From the NCBI RefSeq assembly GCF_040869045.1, contig NC_090319.1, positions 302,548,998 through 302,612,997 of the forward strand: a stretch of 64,000 bases of DNA, written 5' to 3'. This stretch comes from Eurosta solidaginis. Lineage: Eukaryota > Arthropoda > Insecta > Diptera > Tephritidae. Of the stretch, positions 22,456 to 33,023 are shown one piece after another. Numbering within the stretch: the first letter of the stretch is position 1; the number at the start of each line of letters is the position of its first letter. The position numbers and the translations under genes were made by a program. The notes below the pieces were generated by a model, which was not told the DNA's origin, did not search any database, and was given only the letters and a program-made list of their open reading frames with translations.

Positions 22456-23328
22456 CTTTGAGGAATAAACAGTTCTGGGATTAGGTGCACCGGTCAGTAT
22501 ACTAACATTAAACTCTCCCGGTATATCTGCAAATCCTGGTATTTTATACATTCCAGGTCCTCGGGAGTAGAGTGCGCCTTGTGGTGAGTAAATAAGCTCT
22601 TCCAACACAAACAACCCATAACCTTGCAAAAATGCGCCTTCAATTTGGCCAATATCGATTGCTGGATTCAAACTCCAATATCCATAACAATGTCTGTACT
22701 CAAAACTTGATGATCTCCAGTAAGGCAATCAATTTCAACTACCGAAACACCAACACCATTTGTATATTAATTATATTGGCGTGCATATGGATTCGTTATG
22801 GGATGGTAACCGAGATCGGGTATTTTATAAGAGCCTGCTGCAGAAAGACTTATTCGCTCAAAATATGCTTTATTGATCCATTCTTTCCAAGTACACTGCG
22901 GATTAGCCTCTTTGATGGGTTTCAGACGTTGATTTAATTTTTCACAGGCATTTAGCACAGCCATACCATTCAAATCTGGGCCCACACTAGCTGCTGTTGG
23001 TGATGTGTTAGGTACTCTATCGGTAGGTGTTTCGGATATATGTACCAGTTCTGGTGGAATATTTAATGTGCGCGCACAACATTGGATCATTTTGGTATGA
23101 AGACCTTGTCCCATTTCAACACCTCCATGTGTGAGCAACACTGAACCATCGAGGTAGATATTAACAAGGGCACCGGATTGATTTAAGTGCATAGTTTCAA
23201 ACGCAATACCATATTTGGTCGGCACTAAGGAGATGCCCCGCTTACGCCATCGATTGTTTCTTTTGAACAATTGAATCGCTTTACGTTTTTCATAGAATTT
23301 GGATTGATCCAAGCATTCGTGTAAGCAA
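22456..23328 (-). pseudogene. XDH-like exon 4 with nonsense codon and 4-nt deletion
   Basis: Acceptor ttgttag, donor GTAGGT. It encodes the second half of the molybdenum domain: [53 protein letters not shown] and [17 protein letters not shown]. After NPYARQYN comes TAA (22769-22767) where related XDHs have tyrosine, and the frame then continues [14 protein letters not shown]. At MDIG the sequence lacks 4 nt (near 22673) before [14 protein letters not shown]. The 873-bp length becomes frame-consistent when 4 nt are counted back. The exon ends RTVYSSK. Confidence 0.9.
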
Positions 23329-24499
23329 CTAACAAATTAGTTACAAGAATAGGTTTGGATTTAACTTCAGAAAAAATGGACTACTATGATGCACGAAATG
23401 GGACAAGGTATTGGTGAGACTGATCTGTCTGGTTCGTAAGCACCTGGCCTTTTGTTGACTGAAAGTATCTATCCATATTTTTCTCAGTAGTCTGTTCAAC
23501 TTAAAAACTGAAAAACGGTTTCAAGGACTTGAATGTATATTGTCAAACAACTCTGCCCTCATAGCAACTACTGAAACGCTTTTTGAGACCTATCATACTT
23601 GCATTTGATAGTTGTTCCCCATTTAATAGCTGGAGCATACTTCATATCTCACGAAGCCAGCGCGTAGCCTGTATCACGATGACTTAGCCGGTTCGTTCAG
23701 CCATTTGGCCACCCCTCTACATATATGAGGTCCAATGTGTACCAGCTACTATGTAATTTCTCAAATTAAATCCTAAAGACCTAGTATAATAATTAAGCAT
23801 AACTGGTGAATGAAAGAATCTTGATGAGATCACAAAAGAGGGATCGAAAAAGAGTTTAGGGTTTGAAGGTAGAGTTCATGAACCCTGTGCAAGCAGACTA
23901 TATTTGCTACTAGTTGACATATGTACTAAAGGAACAGCACAACATCATTCTAGCCCCTTATGTAAGGGTTACAGCGAACTATAAAATCACGAGGTCAACT
24001 TAATAGGTACCTTATAATTTCGGGTCTTAATTCACATTGAGAGCGGCTATGCTGGCTAGGTCATGTTATGCGAAAGAAGAATTCGTATCGGAACCCAATT
24101 ATGGAAGCTCCCTGGTGTGACCAATGATCGCTCCAAACAAAAATTGAGCCTCCCCGTTGACGGTATTAAGCAAAATGTTGTTGTCTATACCTGAAGATTT
24201 TAGCCTGACACATTATTCATTAAGAATGATTGGAAGAGAGACACCAAAGCTAATGGGAAGAGCCTATGTCGTCAAAATAACAACGATAACAAGCATTCCT
24301 TTCGGTGTTGATAGTCCTTTGCCGTATTTTGGAACGAGTACCAATAATGTCGCAGCTCGACAATGTCGGAAATGATTTGATAAGGCCACTTTGAACCTTC
24401 TAGGTCGTCTGTGAAGGTCATGAAAAATCTTAAAACGTTTACCATTGTACCATGTGTACTTATCTACAATGATTTTTACCTCCTTTTGCTTTAATTTTG

Positions 24500-24838
24500 A
24501 TCATGGTTCAACCATGTGCTGTTCCAGGGGGGCAACTGTATTTTGTATTGACTGTAATGAAATATATAATACTAATCTACATACTTAGTAGTTTCTTATC
24601 ACAAAACGGATTTTTACTAATTTTTAATTTTTCTTCTTTTTTACGTTCTAGGGGGGGGGGGGGGGGGCATTGTTTTTAAATATATATAATAATAACGTAA
24701 AAAAGCAAGAAAAATTAAAAATTAGTAAAAATCCGTTGTGTGATAAGAAACTACTATGTAGATTAGTATTATATACTTCATTACAGTCAATACAAAAAAA
24801 GTCCCCCCCCCCCTGGAACCGCGCATGGTTCAACTATA
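24500..24838. repeat. Hairpin element with G17/C10 runs
   Basis: Inverted arms: tcatggttcaaccatg...ttgtattgactgtaatg at the left and cattacagtcaatacaaaa...gcgcatggttca at the right, enclosing tttactaatttttaattttt and its reverse. A run of 17 G (24651-24667) sits near the centre and C10 near 24804-24813. The run lengths are prone to assembly error. Confidence 0.65.
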
Positions 24839-25455
24839 TGGTTGGCTCATGTCTACAGCTACAACATACCTTTGTTCAGATTGTCAAAATCTGAGTGTTG
24901 TAATGTAGATAAAACAGAAAACTTTGCAAGTCTTTTGTGAAAATAATGCGCTAAGTTGGGTTAGGTTAGGTTAGGTTAAGAGGGCGTGCGTGGGCGATAC
25001 CCACACTTCCACTCGGAGACATTTTTGTCCATTGTGAGTGTCCTCAGTAAGTACAGGGTGGCGGCAAATTCGTTTAGCCCCATTACCTCCTAGCGGTCCT
25101 CAATGAACCACTTGCTTTCCCTGTTGAACCCAGGAAGAAGCGAGACGTCGACCCTCCCAACCTCTGCCAGGCTGTCGAAGAAGCGTGAGCCCAGAAATCT
25201 GAGCCTTTGAAGCGCCGGGCATCGGCAGAGAAAGTGGTAGATCTACTCCTCTTCCTCCTCATCCTGACAGCTTCTGCAGAGGGAGCTTGTTGGTATTCGC
25301 CACCGTCGGAACATTGGTACGATAGCACAATGACCTGTGATGACACCCGTAAGCACCCTCACCACAGATTTGTTCAGTTTGAGAAGGTAGCTGCTGCCCT
25401 TCCTATCAAAGCATGGCCATAAGGACCTTGAGACTTCGCAGTCAACCCTATTGGT

Positions 25456-25960
25456 CTATAGAAAGTCCGTTGCCCTGTTCTCATATTCGTCGATTCTCCC
25501 TAGGAGACAACTCAGCGGCGGTCGGACGGAGCTGTCCACCTCACTTATGTCTAAGTCGGAACCTTTCCTAGCCATCTCATCCGCGAGTTCATTCCCTTCA
25601 ATGCCGCTGTGGCCAGGGACCCAGCAAAGGGAGACATTGAGATGACTTATAAAAGCCAGAGAGGCTCTACACCTCCGCACGATGTCCGATTTTATCATGT
25701 TGGACTCTAATGACCTTAAGGCGGCTTGGCTGTCAACAAAGATTGTTACGTCGGTGTTGGAGACCGCGCTATCTTGGAGCAGCTTTGCCGCTCTGTCTAT
25801 GGCATAGACCTCGGCTTGGAATACACTGCATGCGTCAGGAAGTCAGAATGATTGGCTTAGCTGTAGATGTGTCGAGTACATCCCAGCTCCAATTCCCTTT
25901 TCCATTTTCGAGCCGCCGGTGTATATTGTGATGCCTCTGCCGTTGTCTAGGCCTACTTCC
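25456..25960 (-). pseudogene. LINE RNase H domain
   Basis: In the minus frames: VYAIDRAAKLLQDS, FVDSQAALRSLES (catalytic aspartate region) and WVPGHSGIEGNELADEMARK (the conserved end with HSGIxGNExAD). It follows the RT after a frameshift. RNase H degrades the RNA template strand during retrotransposition. Confidence 0.8.
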
Positions 25961-25980
25961 CATTCCTCCCTTGAAGGATA

Positions 25981-27638
25981 TCATATTTTCTGAACCTGGA
26001 AGTCCAAAAGCCCTGTGATGTGGTCTGTTTTTGATGTTGGGTCAGTTATTATTCCGTTTAATTGCCCCTTCGTCATATCGTCCAGAATCGTCGCGTGTCC
26101 GTGCTTAGCTGTTTTCCACATGTTGGATTCTCTTAGTCGTTGAGCTCCTCTAGCGGCTAATCCCTGCACGAACACTTGTAGAGGCGTCAAGTGAAAGTTA
26201 ACATTTAGCGCTTCCTGAGGTGCGCTGCTCACGGCGCCTGACATTCCCAGGCATGCCGGCCTTTGTACCTTCCCGATCCTCTGCTGATTACTCTTTTTGT
26301 CTACCGCCTTCCACCAGACTAGAACTCCATATGTTAGTATCGGTCGAATGACTGTGCTGTACATGCCATGAATGACATGTGGTGCCAGTCGCCAGTTCCG
26401 CCCAAAAGCTCTTTTGCACGCGTAGTATGCTGCTAGAGCTGTCTTTGATCTCATCTCAACGTTCCTTCTCCAGCTTAACTTGGAATCGAGTATAATTCCA
26501 AGATATTTCGCATCCGAAGATAGGTTTAACATTGTGCCGTTTAGCCTCGGTAAATTAAAGAAGGGTATCTTTGTCTTTGTCGTGAACAGGACAAGTTCGG
26601 TTTTTATTGGGTTTTCCCCCAGCCCATTTTGCCCTGCCCATCGCGAAATGTCGCAAAGTGCCGACTCCATGAGTTCGCTGATGGTTGGCAAGAATTTGCC
26701 TGTGATCAGAATTAATAAGTCATCGGCGTATGCAACTACCTTTCTTCCTTTTCTCCTACAGATTTCAGGAATTTCGTTGACCACCACTATCCAGAGAAGA
26801 GGCGATAGCACCCCGCCTTGGGGGGTGCCTCTGGTGGTCATTTTGCCAATAGAACCAGTCCCTAAAATCGCTTTGACAACTCTACTCCTAAGCATAGAAT
26901 CGATCCATGCAACTATAGAGCTTTGGGTTCCATATCGTGTAAGAGCCTTGCAGATGGCCTCCGTCTGCATGTTGTTGAAAGCGCCCTCAATGTCGAGGAA
27001 AGCTTCCAACGTGTATTCCTTGCAGCTTTGTGAGTTCTCGATGGCACTGACTGCCTCATGAAGGGCACTTTCAACTGATTTGCCTTTTTGGTATGCATGC
27101 TGTGCTGCATCTATCTGCCAGAGATTAGCATTGTTCCTAATGTGTAGATCGATAAGTATCTCCAGTGTTTTGAGGATAACGGAGGAGAGGCTTATTGGTC
27201 TGTAGTCTTTGGCTTCCGAGTGGTTAAGTTTTCCTGCTTTGGGAATGAAAACCACCCGTACATTTCACCATCTTGTAGGCATCTTGAGAGGATGCCGTGT
27301 AGATATGGTATCAGTTCGTCACAAACGGCTTGTAACATAGCCGGTATCACACCATCCGGTCCCGCCGATTTGTAGGGTTCGAATGATTTTATAGCCCATG
27401 ATATTTTATCCCGGTCAACGATATCCGTGACGTCGGTTTCCGGAGGGTATGCGCGGTTTTCTGGTATCGTCGTGCCTGTCGTATCCGTGCATCCAGGAAA
27501 GTGTATCTCCATCAAGACCTCTAGAGTTTCCTGACTGGAGACGGTCCATGAGCCATCAGAATTCCTTATGCTACTAGAGCCTGAACTAGATCCTGATAGT
27601 ATTTTGCGAAGTCTTGATGCCTCATTTGTCGTCGCCAA
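25981..27638 (-). pseudogene. LINE reverse transcriptase, frameshifted
   Basis: Two frames overlap at 27192-27255. The upstream one (27638-27192) has SAGPDGVIPAMLQ and GWFSFPKQEN; the downstream one (27255-25981) has FIPKAGK, DYRPISLSS, FLDIEGAFNN (motif A), GTPQGGVLSPLLW, VVAYADDLLIL (catalytic YADD), YLGIILDSKLSWRRN and RPILTYGVLVWW. One frameshift near 27230 separates them. The RT core is otherwise well kept, so the copy is moderately young. Confidence 0.85.
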
Positions 27639-28449
27639 GTTCTCACAGTATTGCTCCCATGATATCCTTTTTGCCTTCTTGATGCAGCTTTTGTATTTGT
27701 TAAAGCTACATCTGTAGGCATCCCAGTCCTCTTCAAGCCGGCTATATTTGGCTTTACCTAAGTTGGCTTAGCTCTGTGTTCCACCACGTAGTTCTAGGTC
27801 TTACCCGTGGTCTAGTAAGGGGACAACAGAGTACAAAAGTGCTTGTCAATATCGTTATCAGTCGGTTTACCGCTCTTTCTATATTGACTTCCATTTCTGT
27901 GGATGCCAGTTTGTGAGATACTACTTCAAAATATTTGTTCCAGTCTGTTTTTCTTGGATTTCTATATGGCCACTTCAAGATCGATGTTGAAGAGTATCCT
28001 ACTGTGGTCGGAGAAGGTCTGACACTCTCCAGTCATCGATTCTTTTTTAATGCGCTAAATTAGATACATTTACTAAAAAAATAACTTAAAGTGATGTGAA
28101 ACTATTTTTTTTTTTTTAATTTACAACCTCGGCAGTAAATAATTGTCAATGTGTTGGCTCTATTTTACCTTTGTCATCGCCTTTTGACAATCCCTATACC
28201 AGTGAAATGAAAGAAATAAAATCAGCTGATGAGATGATCCAACAATATAATTAAGCCCATGATTTTGAATCAAAATTTTTTGCATAATAACTTATTTTTT
28301 TTCTAATTTTTGAAATTTTGGTAGGGTAAGGCCACAAGCAGCGTCACATAGTTGTGCCGGGGTACGAAAAGAAGCAAAAGCCACGCCACGTAATTAATCA
28401 GGCATTACGGATTTACTATGAATAAGAGCTTATGTAAGCAATGTCTTAC

Positions 28450-28717
28450 CTCTCAATGGGAAAGTATTCCAATTGTTGATTATAATGTGTGCGATCACCA
28501 GTTTTATAAAAATTCAATTTCATCACATCCACTAAATCTTTCCGACAATATGTGCGACATCCCTTATTATATGCTCCGCAGCAAACATGCCTTGTGGACC
28601 ACCAAAAGCTCTAAATGCAGTATTGGATGGTAAATTCGTTTTACAAAGCCAACCACCGACTTTAACATTTGGAATGCGATAACAATTTTCAAAATGTTTC
28701 ATAGTGCGATCTAAAGA
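28450..28717 (-). pseudogene. XDH-like exon 3 with 1-nt deletion
   Basis: The acceptor is the weak ttgcaaag; the donor is GTAAGA. It encodes [38 protein letters not shown] and [19 protein letters not shown], then a frame loss before [15 protein letters not shown] and ends FPIE. The exon is 268 bp where 269 would keep frame. The catalytic arginine of the ER-A motif (here DRT) is kept. FRGFGG, next to the molybdenum cofactor, has become FRAFGG. Confidence 0.85.
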
Positions 28718-28778
28718 CTTTGCAATTAAACAGAATTTAGTTTTAATGTGAGTTGGCTTTAAATGTGTATACCATTTT

Positions 28779-29445
28779 GACTGCTGAGTGGAATACTATC
28801 ACCCTATCTCTGGTACCATTTCGAAAACGTTCTATCACAAGAAACACTTTTGAAAAACCTCCTTCAGCATTCTTTTCGAAAACTAGCTATTTAAGCACTT
28901 ATTCAATACACTTTTACGTGAAATAGGACGGTATTTAATATATAAATTTTCTGAAACCAGTCACATTTTTGAAATCAGGTCCTTTTCTGATGCCTATTAC
29001 TTTTTTGGAACCGGTTACGTACTTGAAACCGACTACTTTTTTGGAATCGGTTACTTGCTTGAAACCTTTCACTTTTTTAGTACCTACTACTTTTTTGAGA
29101 TCAGTAAATTTGTTGGAACGGGTTCCTCTTTGGCACCAGTTCCGTTTTTACCCGGTTTATTTTTTGAAAACGGTTATTTTTTTGGAATCGGCTAATTTTT
29201 TAAAAGCGGATACTTTTGAAATAGAGCGTTTTTAATACTTATCCTGAGATAGGGGGCCATATGCATAAAAGTAGTGAAATCTATTTTTGATTGTAATAAC
29301 CTAAAAACTATATTGGAACTTCAAATGATTGTTGTGTAAAAAACGTTCTCTAGGCTAATGCATAGGCCCAGGAAGTTTTTTAAAAATATTCTAATATAGA
29401 TCATTTTTGAACTGGCAGCTGAGATAGGGTGATATTTCCAGCAGT
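28779..29445. mobile_element. MITE-like element with internal minisatellite in XDH intron 2
   Basis: Inverted ends: ctgctgagtggaatactatc (28779) and, reversed from 29445, ctgctggaaatatcaccc; both carry the atcaccctatctc motif. Between 28960 and 29225 there is a degenerate minisatellite of roughly 27-30 bp (cttttttggaaccggttac). It fills almost the whole intron (28718-29463). No clear target duplication seen. Confidence 0.45.
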
Positions 29446-29463
29446 CGTCGATTTAAGACTTAC

Positions 29464-32076
29464 CGCAAATGACATATCCATTGACAAGCCAGCATTAGCA
29501 TAACATTCAATATCACATGCTGTTATGAGTCCCTCTTTTGTGAAACCCAGTTTATATTTGAATAGGGATGGATGCCGCGTTCCAGTTGACATCATATCTT
29601 CCTCACGATCCAACATGTAACGCACTGGTCTCCGCAGACGATGGCAAGCTAGAGCAACTGGAAGTGCTAGAATAAGAGCGCGTGACTGTTTACCACCGAA
29701 ACCGCCACCCAAACGTTTCGCACGACAAACGACCTTATGGCAGGGCAGCGCTAAAACGTGCGCAACCAAGTTTTGTATTTCCGAAGGATTTTGTGTAGAA
29801 CAAAACAATTCAATTTCACCAGAATCACGTGGGGTCGCTATACAAACATTAGTCTCCAAATAGAAATGCTCTTGCCCACCCATGCGACAGCTACCTTCAT
29901 AAATGTGATCAGACACGCTAAACGCTTGTTCTAAATTACCTTTCTCAATGAATTGTGGATAGTGGTCAAAATATGATTTATGCTCGATGGCTTGTTCAAT
30001 TGTTATAATAACGGGAGATAACTCCTCATACTTGATATGCACTAGACGAGCTGCACGTTGTGCCAAAACTTGACTGTCCGCAACAATGGCACCAATCACT
30101 TTTCCTTGGCAATTAACTTTGCCAGCAGCAAAAACTTCTTCATCATGTAGAAACGAACCAACTGCGTTTTCATGCTCACTTAAATCTTTGCTAGAGAAGA
30201 AGGCGTGAACACCTTGTTGCCGTAGCGCCTCTGATGCATCAATAGATATGATATTAGCATGCGCTTTAGTACTTAGAACGAGTGCTAAATAAAGTTCATT
30301 CACTTGTGGTGGTATATCGTCACAATAAATTGCTTCACCCGTTGCTTGTTTCAAAGCTGATGCATGTACTTGTGGTCTACCAATGGGATCGCAAATCGAT
30401 TGTTCACTCCATACTTTCTCGAAGAGTTGTGCACTCTTTAATATTGGTGTATGAAAAGTATTGGCCCCACTCAACTCCCGCTCAGGTATGTCATCAAATT
30501 GCATAATACCATATTTTATCAATTCTTGACTTATAGCAAGGTAAGCTTTATAGAATGGACTAACTACCAGTGACCGACGATAGGCTATCATGCCACCCGG
30601 AGCGGATGGCTCTAGGGGCAATTCGGTGTATAAACTTTCTGCCACACGCTCAACCAAGATGCGGTTCCATTTCTGTTTCAACATTATTTGCGATGTTTTT
30701 GGTGTCATTACAGTTATGGGCGCCATTCCACCAAATGCCATGTAAATATTTTCAATTACATTCGTCTTCGGTTCAAAGATCACATTTATGGCTGTATTCA
30801 CGATTGCTATATCATCATCTCTTCTGCGTGCCTGCTTAAATGCCACAAAATGTTGATCTTTCGTACTCTTCGGGAAGTAAATTCCCACCAATACCTCGTG
30901 TGGCGCGATGATATTCTTGCGATAGCTGATAAAGAAGCCCGGACCCATTTGCACTTCACGCGTTTGGATTTGCCCATCAATCAGACTACACACTTTGAGT
31001 TTAGCACAAGCTGCTGTCAATATAGGATTCATATCGGAAATCGGACTGCCGGTCATGATGTTGCCACCCAATGAAGCAACATTTCGTATTTGTTTGCCAG
31101 CGAAATAGTGAAGCATTTTCACAGCACAGCGAAAGAAACGTGTCTCCTGCTCGGGTAATTTTTCTATGCGTTCGCGTAAATAGTCTTCAATATCCATTAA
31201 GGTAACAGCCGAACCAAATAATATGCTATCCTTCAATTCGCGTATCTCATTCAATTCAGGAACTTTAATGGGGTTTATGTGTACGGTATATAAGAACTGC
31301 TTAAATTTCATTTCAACGCCAACTTCTGTATTCCCGACAATAATTTTACCATGAGGATGTTCGGATTTTAATTTTAACAAATCTACCAAGTCTACCGGTC
31401 GATACCATATGGAGCGCGGCCCAATAAAAACCAAATTATCAACATCATTTTGTGAATTTAAATGCAACTCTGGCGGAAAAATGGGTTCCTGACTTGGATA
31501 GAAAGGCAGAAATTTACTTCTTTCAAATAGTTGATCATCAACATTTATGTCAGCTCCGCATCCATTACCATTTTCTTTCGATTTCAACTTACAACATTTA
31601 TCACCCATACCGCAGCTAAATTCTTTAGTGAATGTCTTGTAACCTTCCAAAATGGAACGATAGCCTGTACAGCGGCATAGATTACCTTGAAAAGCAATTT
31701 CTAGATCTTTCATCGACGGTAATGGCATACTTCTCAATAGTGCGTACATAGACATGACAATGCCGGGCGTACAGAAACCGCATTGACTTCCATGTGCTTT
31801 TGCAAGACGTTCCTGCACTGGATGTAAGCGGGTGCGTGTGCTGCCAATTCCTTCTATGGTGGTAACTGCGCAACCGTGCATGGCGCACACTGGCATCAGG
31901 CAGGCATTCACCGCCAAATGTTTGAAGCTGTTGGTGGCTCGATCAAAGCGTGAAAGCATAACTGTACATGCGCCACAGCCTCCTTCGCCGCAACCGAGTT
32001 TCGTGCCGCAAAGACGTAACTTTTGTCGTAAATATGTTAGCAGCATACATTCTGGATCTGGTGATGGGTCAGTGAC
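29464..32076 (-). CDS. XDH-like exon 2: Fe-S, FAD and first molybdenum domains, open
   Basis: 2613 bp, 871 codons with no stop; acceptor tttcatttccag, donor GTAAGT. Domain order by exon residue: first 2Fe-2S cluster with cysteines 29, 34, 37 and 59 ([10 protein letters not shown]...NAC); second cluster in [10 protein letters not shown] and [12 protein letters not shown] domain with [13 protein letters not shown] and [19 protein letters not shown]; molybdenum domain with [29 protein letters not shown] and [11 protein letters not shown]. The glutamine in GKQSR replaces the substrate-binding glutamate usual in XDH (bovine Glu802, from memory). The ORF that starts with ATG at 32115 reads through intron sequence; the true start codon should be in an upstream exon. 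Confidence 0.93.
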
Positions 32077-32198
32077 CTGGAAATGAAAATTAGCAAAGCT
32101 ATATATGAGGATCAATCAAATGAAATGAAGAATGTAATTATTTGGAGCTTTTCGGCCGATAAAATAAAGACAAAACACAAGGTTTCTCTTTTCCTCCT

Positions 32199-32232
32199 AC
32201 GCGTTTCGATGAAATTTTTTCATCTTCATCAG
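32199..32232 (-). ncRNA. Hammerhead-ribozyme-like motif in Penelope-like tail (minus copy)
   Basis: The mirror copy of the motif at 32989-33023, with the same CTGATGA, 7-bp stem and GAAACGCG on the minus strand. Confidence 0.45.
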
Positions 32233-32988
32233 GGAGACTGTATATTTATAATAAAATATGATATAAAACAAAACAAACATTAACACATTACTTAGTATTA
32301 CACAATTTACATCACTCTGTTGTTAACATAATACTTACATCCAATCTATAACATTGAAACTGTTAACATCTAACACATAAATAAACAAAACTTTACATTT
32401 AATTTACTGCCACCATTCATGTTTCCTGCTTCATCCATTGGCTGATAATGCCGTCATATAAGCGCAGTTAGTATTGTTGACGTCTTCTTTGTAATTCATT
32501 GCAGTATTGATTTTTTGTTATACTCGTAGAGCTTCCAGCGTCATTCGTGTTCATTCTTTCCCCTCAACGTCTAATATTTTCGCGTTTTCGAAGTCCGCTG
32601 TGTGTCCTTTGTTGGTCAAATGTTCGCATAGTGCTGTTGTTGTTTTTCTATTTTTGGCGTCTAGTCTATGTTCGTTTATTCGTACACTTAGCGATCGCTA
32701 CAACAAAAAATCAATACTGGAATGAATTTCAAAGAAGACGTCAACAATATAAACTGCGCTTATATGACGGCATTATCAGCCAATGGATGAAGCAGGAAAC
32801 ATGAATGGTGGCAGTAAATTAAATGTAAAGTTTTGTTTATTTATGTGTTAGATGTTAACAGTTTCAATGTTGTAGATTGAATGAAAGTATTATGTTAACA
32901 ACAGAGTGATGTAAATTGTGTAATACTAAGTAATGTGTTAATGTTTGTTTTGTTTTATATCATATTTTATTATAAATATACATTCTCC

Positions 32989-33023
32989 CTGATGAAGATG
33001 AAAAAATTTCATCGAAACGCGTA
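32989..33023 (+). ncRNA. Hammerhead-ribozyme-like motif in Penelope-like tail (plus copy)
   Basis: CTGATGA (32989-32995), then a GATGAAA/TTTCATC 7-bp stem with a 3-nt loop, then GAAAC (33014-33018) and gcgtagg. Penelope-like terminal repeats are known to carry minimal hammerhead motifs. One extra A lies between CTGATGA and the stem, so self-cleavage is uncertain. Confidence 0.45.

Larger units (their letters stand above)
24955..28047 (-). mobile_element. LOA/I-type LINE, 5'-truncated, in XDH intron 3, with target duplication
   Basis: TAATGCGCTAA occurs at 24944-24954 and 28048-28058, giving exact limits (3093 bp). The 5' end cuts into the last endonuclease motif (FSDHSRILFN near 28010). Then follow a linker (27978-27754, NPRKTDWNKYF...TWWNTELSQLR), reverse transcriptase (27638-25981), RNase H (about 25960-25456) and a zinc-knuckle-like tail near 25290 (CRSCQDEEEEE, then a stop, then FLCRCPAL). 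The 3' end is CCTAACCTAACC-like. An RNase H after RT points to the LOA/I/R1 group rather than RTE or Jockey. Frameshifts and stops make it inactive. Confidence 0.85.
23329..28449 (-). other. XDH intron 3 and its insertions
   Basis: 5.1 kb, GT...AG. Besides the LINE (24955-28047) and poly-G hairpin (24500-24838), it has an eroded RTE fragment at about 24040-24140 (tgctggctaggtcatgttat; atcggaaccc) and a minus-orientation CAA-retroposon fragment at about 24300-24420. The remaining sequence at 23330-24030 shows nothing recognisable. Confidence 0.6.
22051..32076 (-). pseudogene. Xanthine dehydrogenase (rosy-type) locus, disrupted
   Basis: XDH is the molybdo-flavoenzyme that oxidises hypoxanthine to xanthine and urate; in flies it is the rosy product, needed for purine breakdown and eye pigment. 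Five exons align to it from just after the N-terminal start to the stop: 32076-29464, 28717-28450, 23328-22456, 22346-22179 and 22101-22051. The first short coding exon was not found. Lesions: a 1-nt deletion near 28541, TAA at 22769-22767 where a tyrosine is expected, and a 4-nt deletion near 22673. Two motif changes add to this: GGFGGKQSR where GKE is expected (29686-29688), and AFRAFGG where FRGFGG is expected (28607-28609). Exon 2 is open over 871 codons, so decay is recent or partly due to sequence error. Intron 3 (5.1 kb) hosts a LINE. Identity as XDH rather than aldehyde oxidase follows from very close similarity to rosy throughout. Confidence 0.85.

Noticed and set aside
22632..22937. 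Plus-strand ORFs within the XDH exons and LINE (for example 22632-22937, 26480-27061, 30688-31074)
   Set aside because: They are antisense shadows of confirmed minus-strand coding regions.
24955..24985. A telomere or chromosome-end fusion (CCTAACC repeats)
   Set aside because: The repeats are the 3' tail of a LINE with an exact target duplication, and only about three units are present.
22051..32076. Aldehyde oxidase instead of xanthine dehydrogenase
   Set aside because: The sequence follows rosy-type XDH almost residue by residue across Fe-S, FAD and molybdenum domains, including [12 protein letters not shown] and TPWN-x-VP; the GKQ and FRAFGG changes alone do not make it an oxidase.
29401..32115. 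ATG at 32113-32115 as the XDH start codon
   Set aside because: It lies upstream of a good acceptor (tttcatttccag) and gives an unrelated hydrophobic start; the homologous region begins right after the acceptor.
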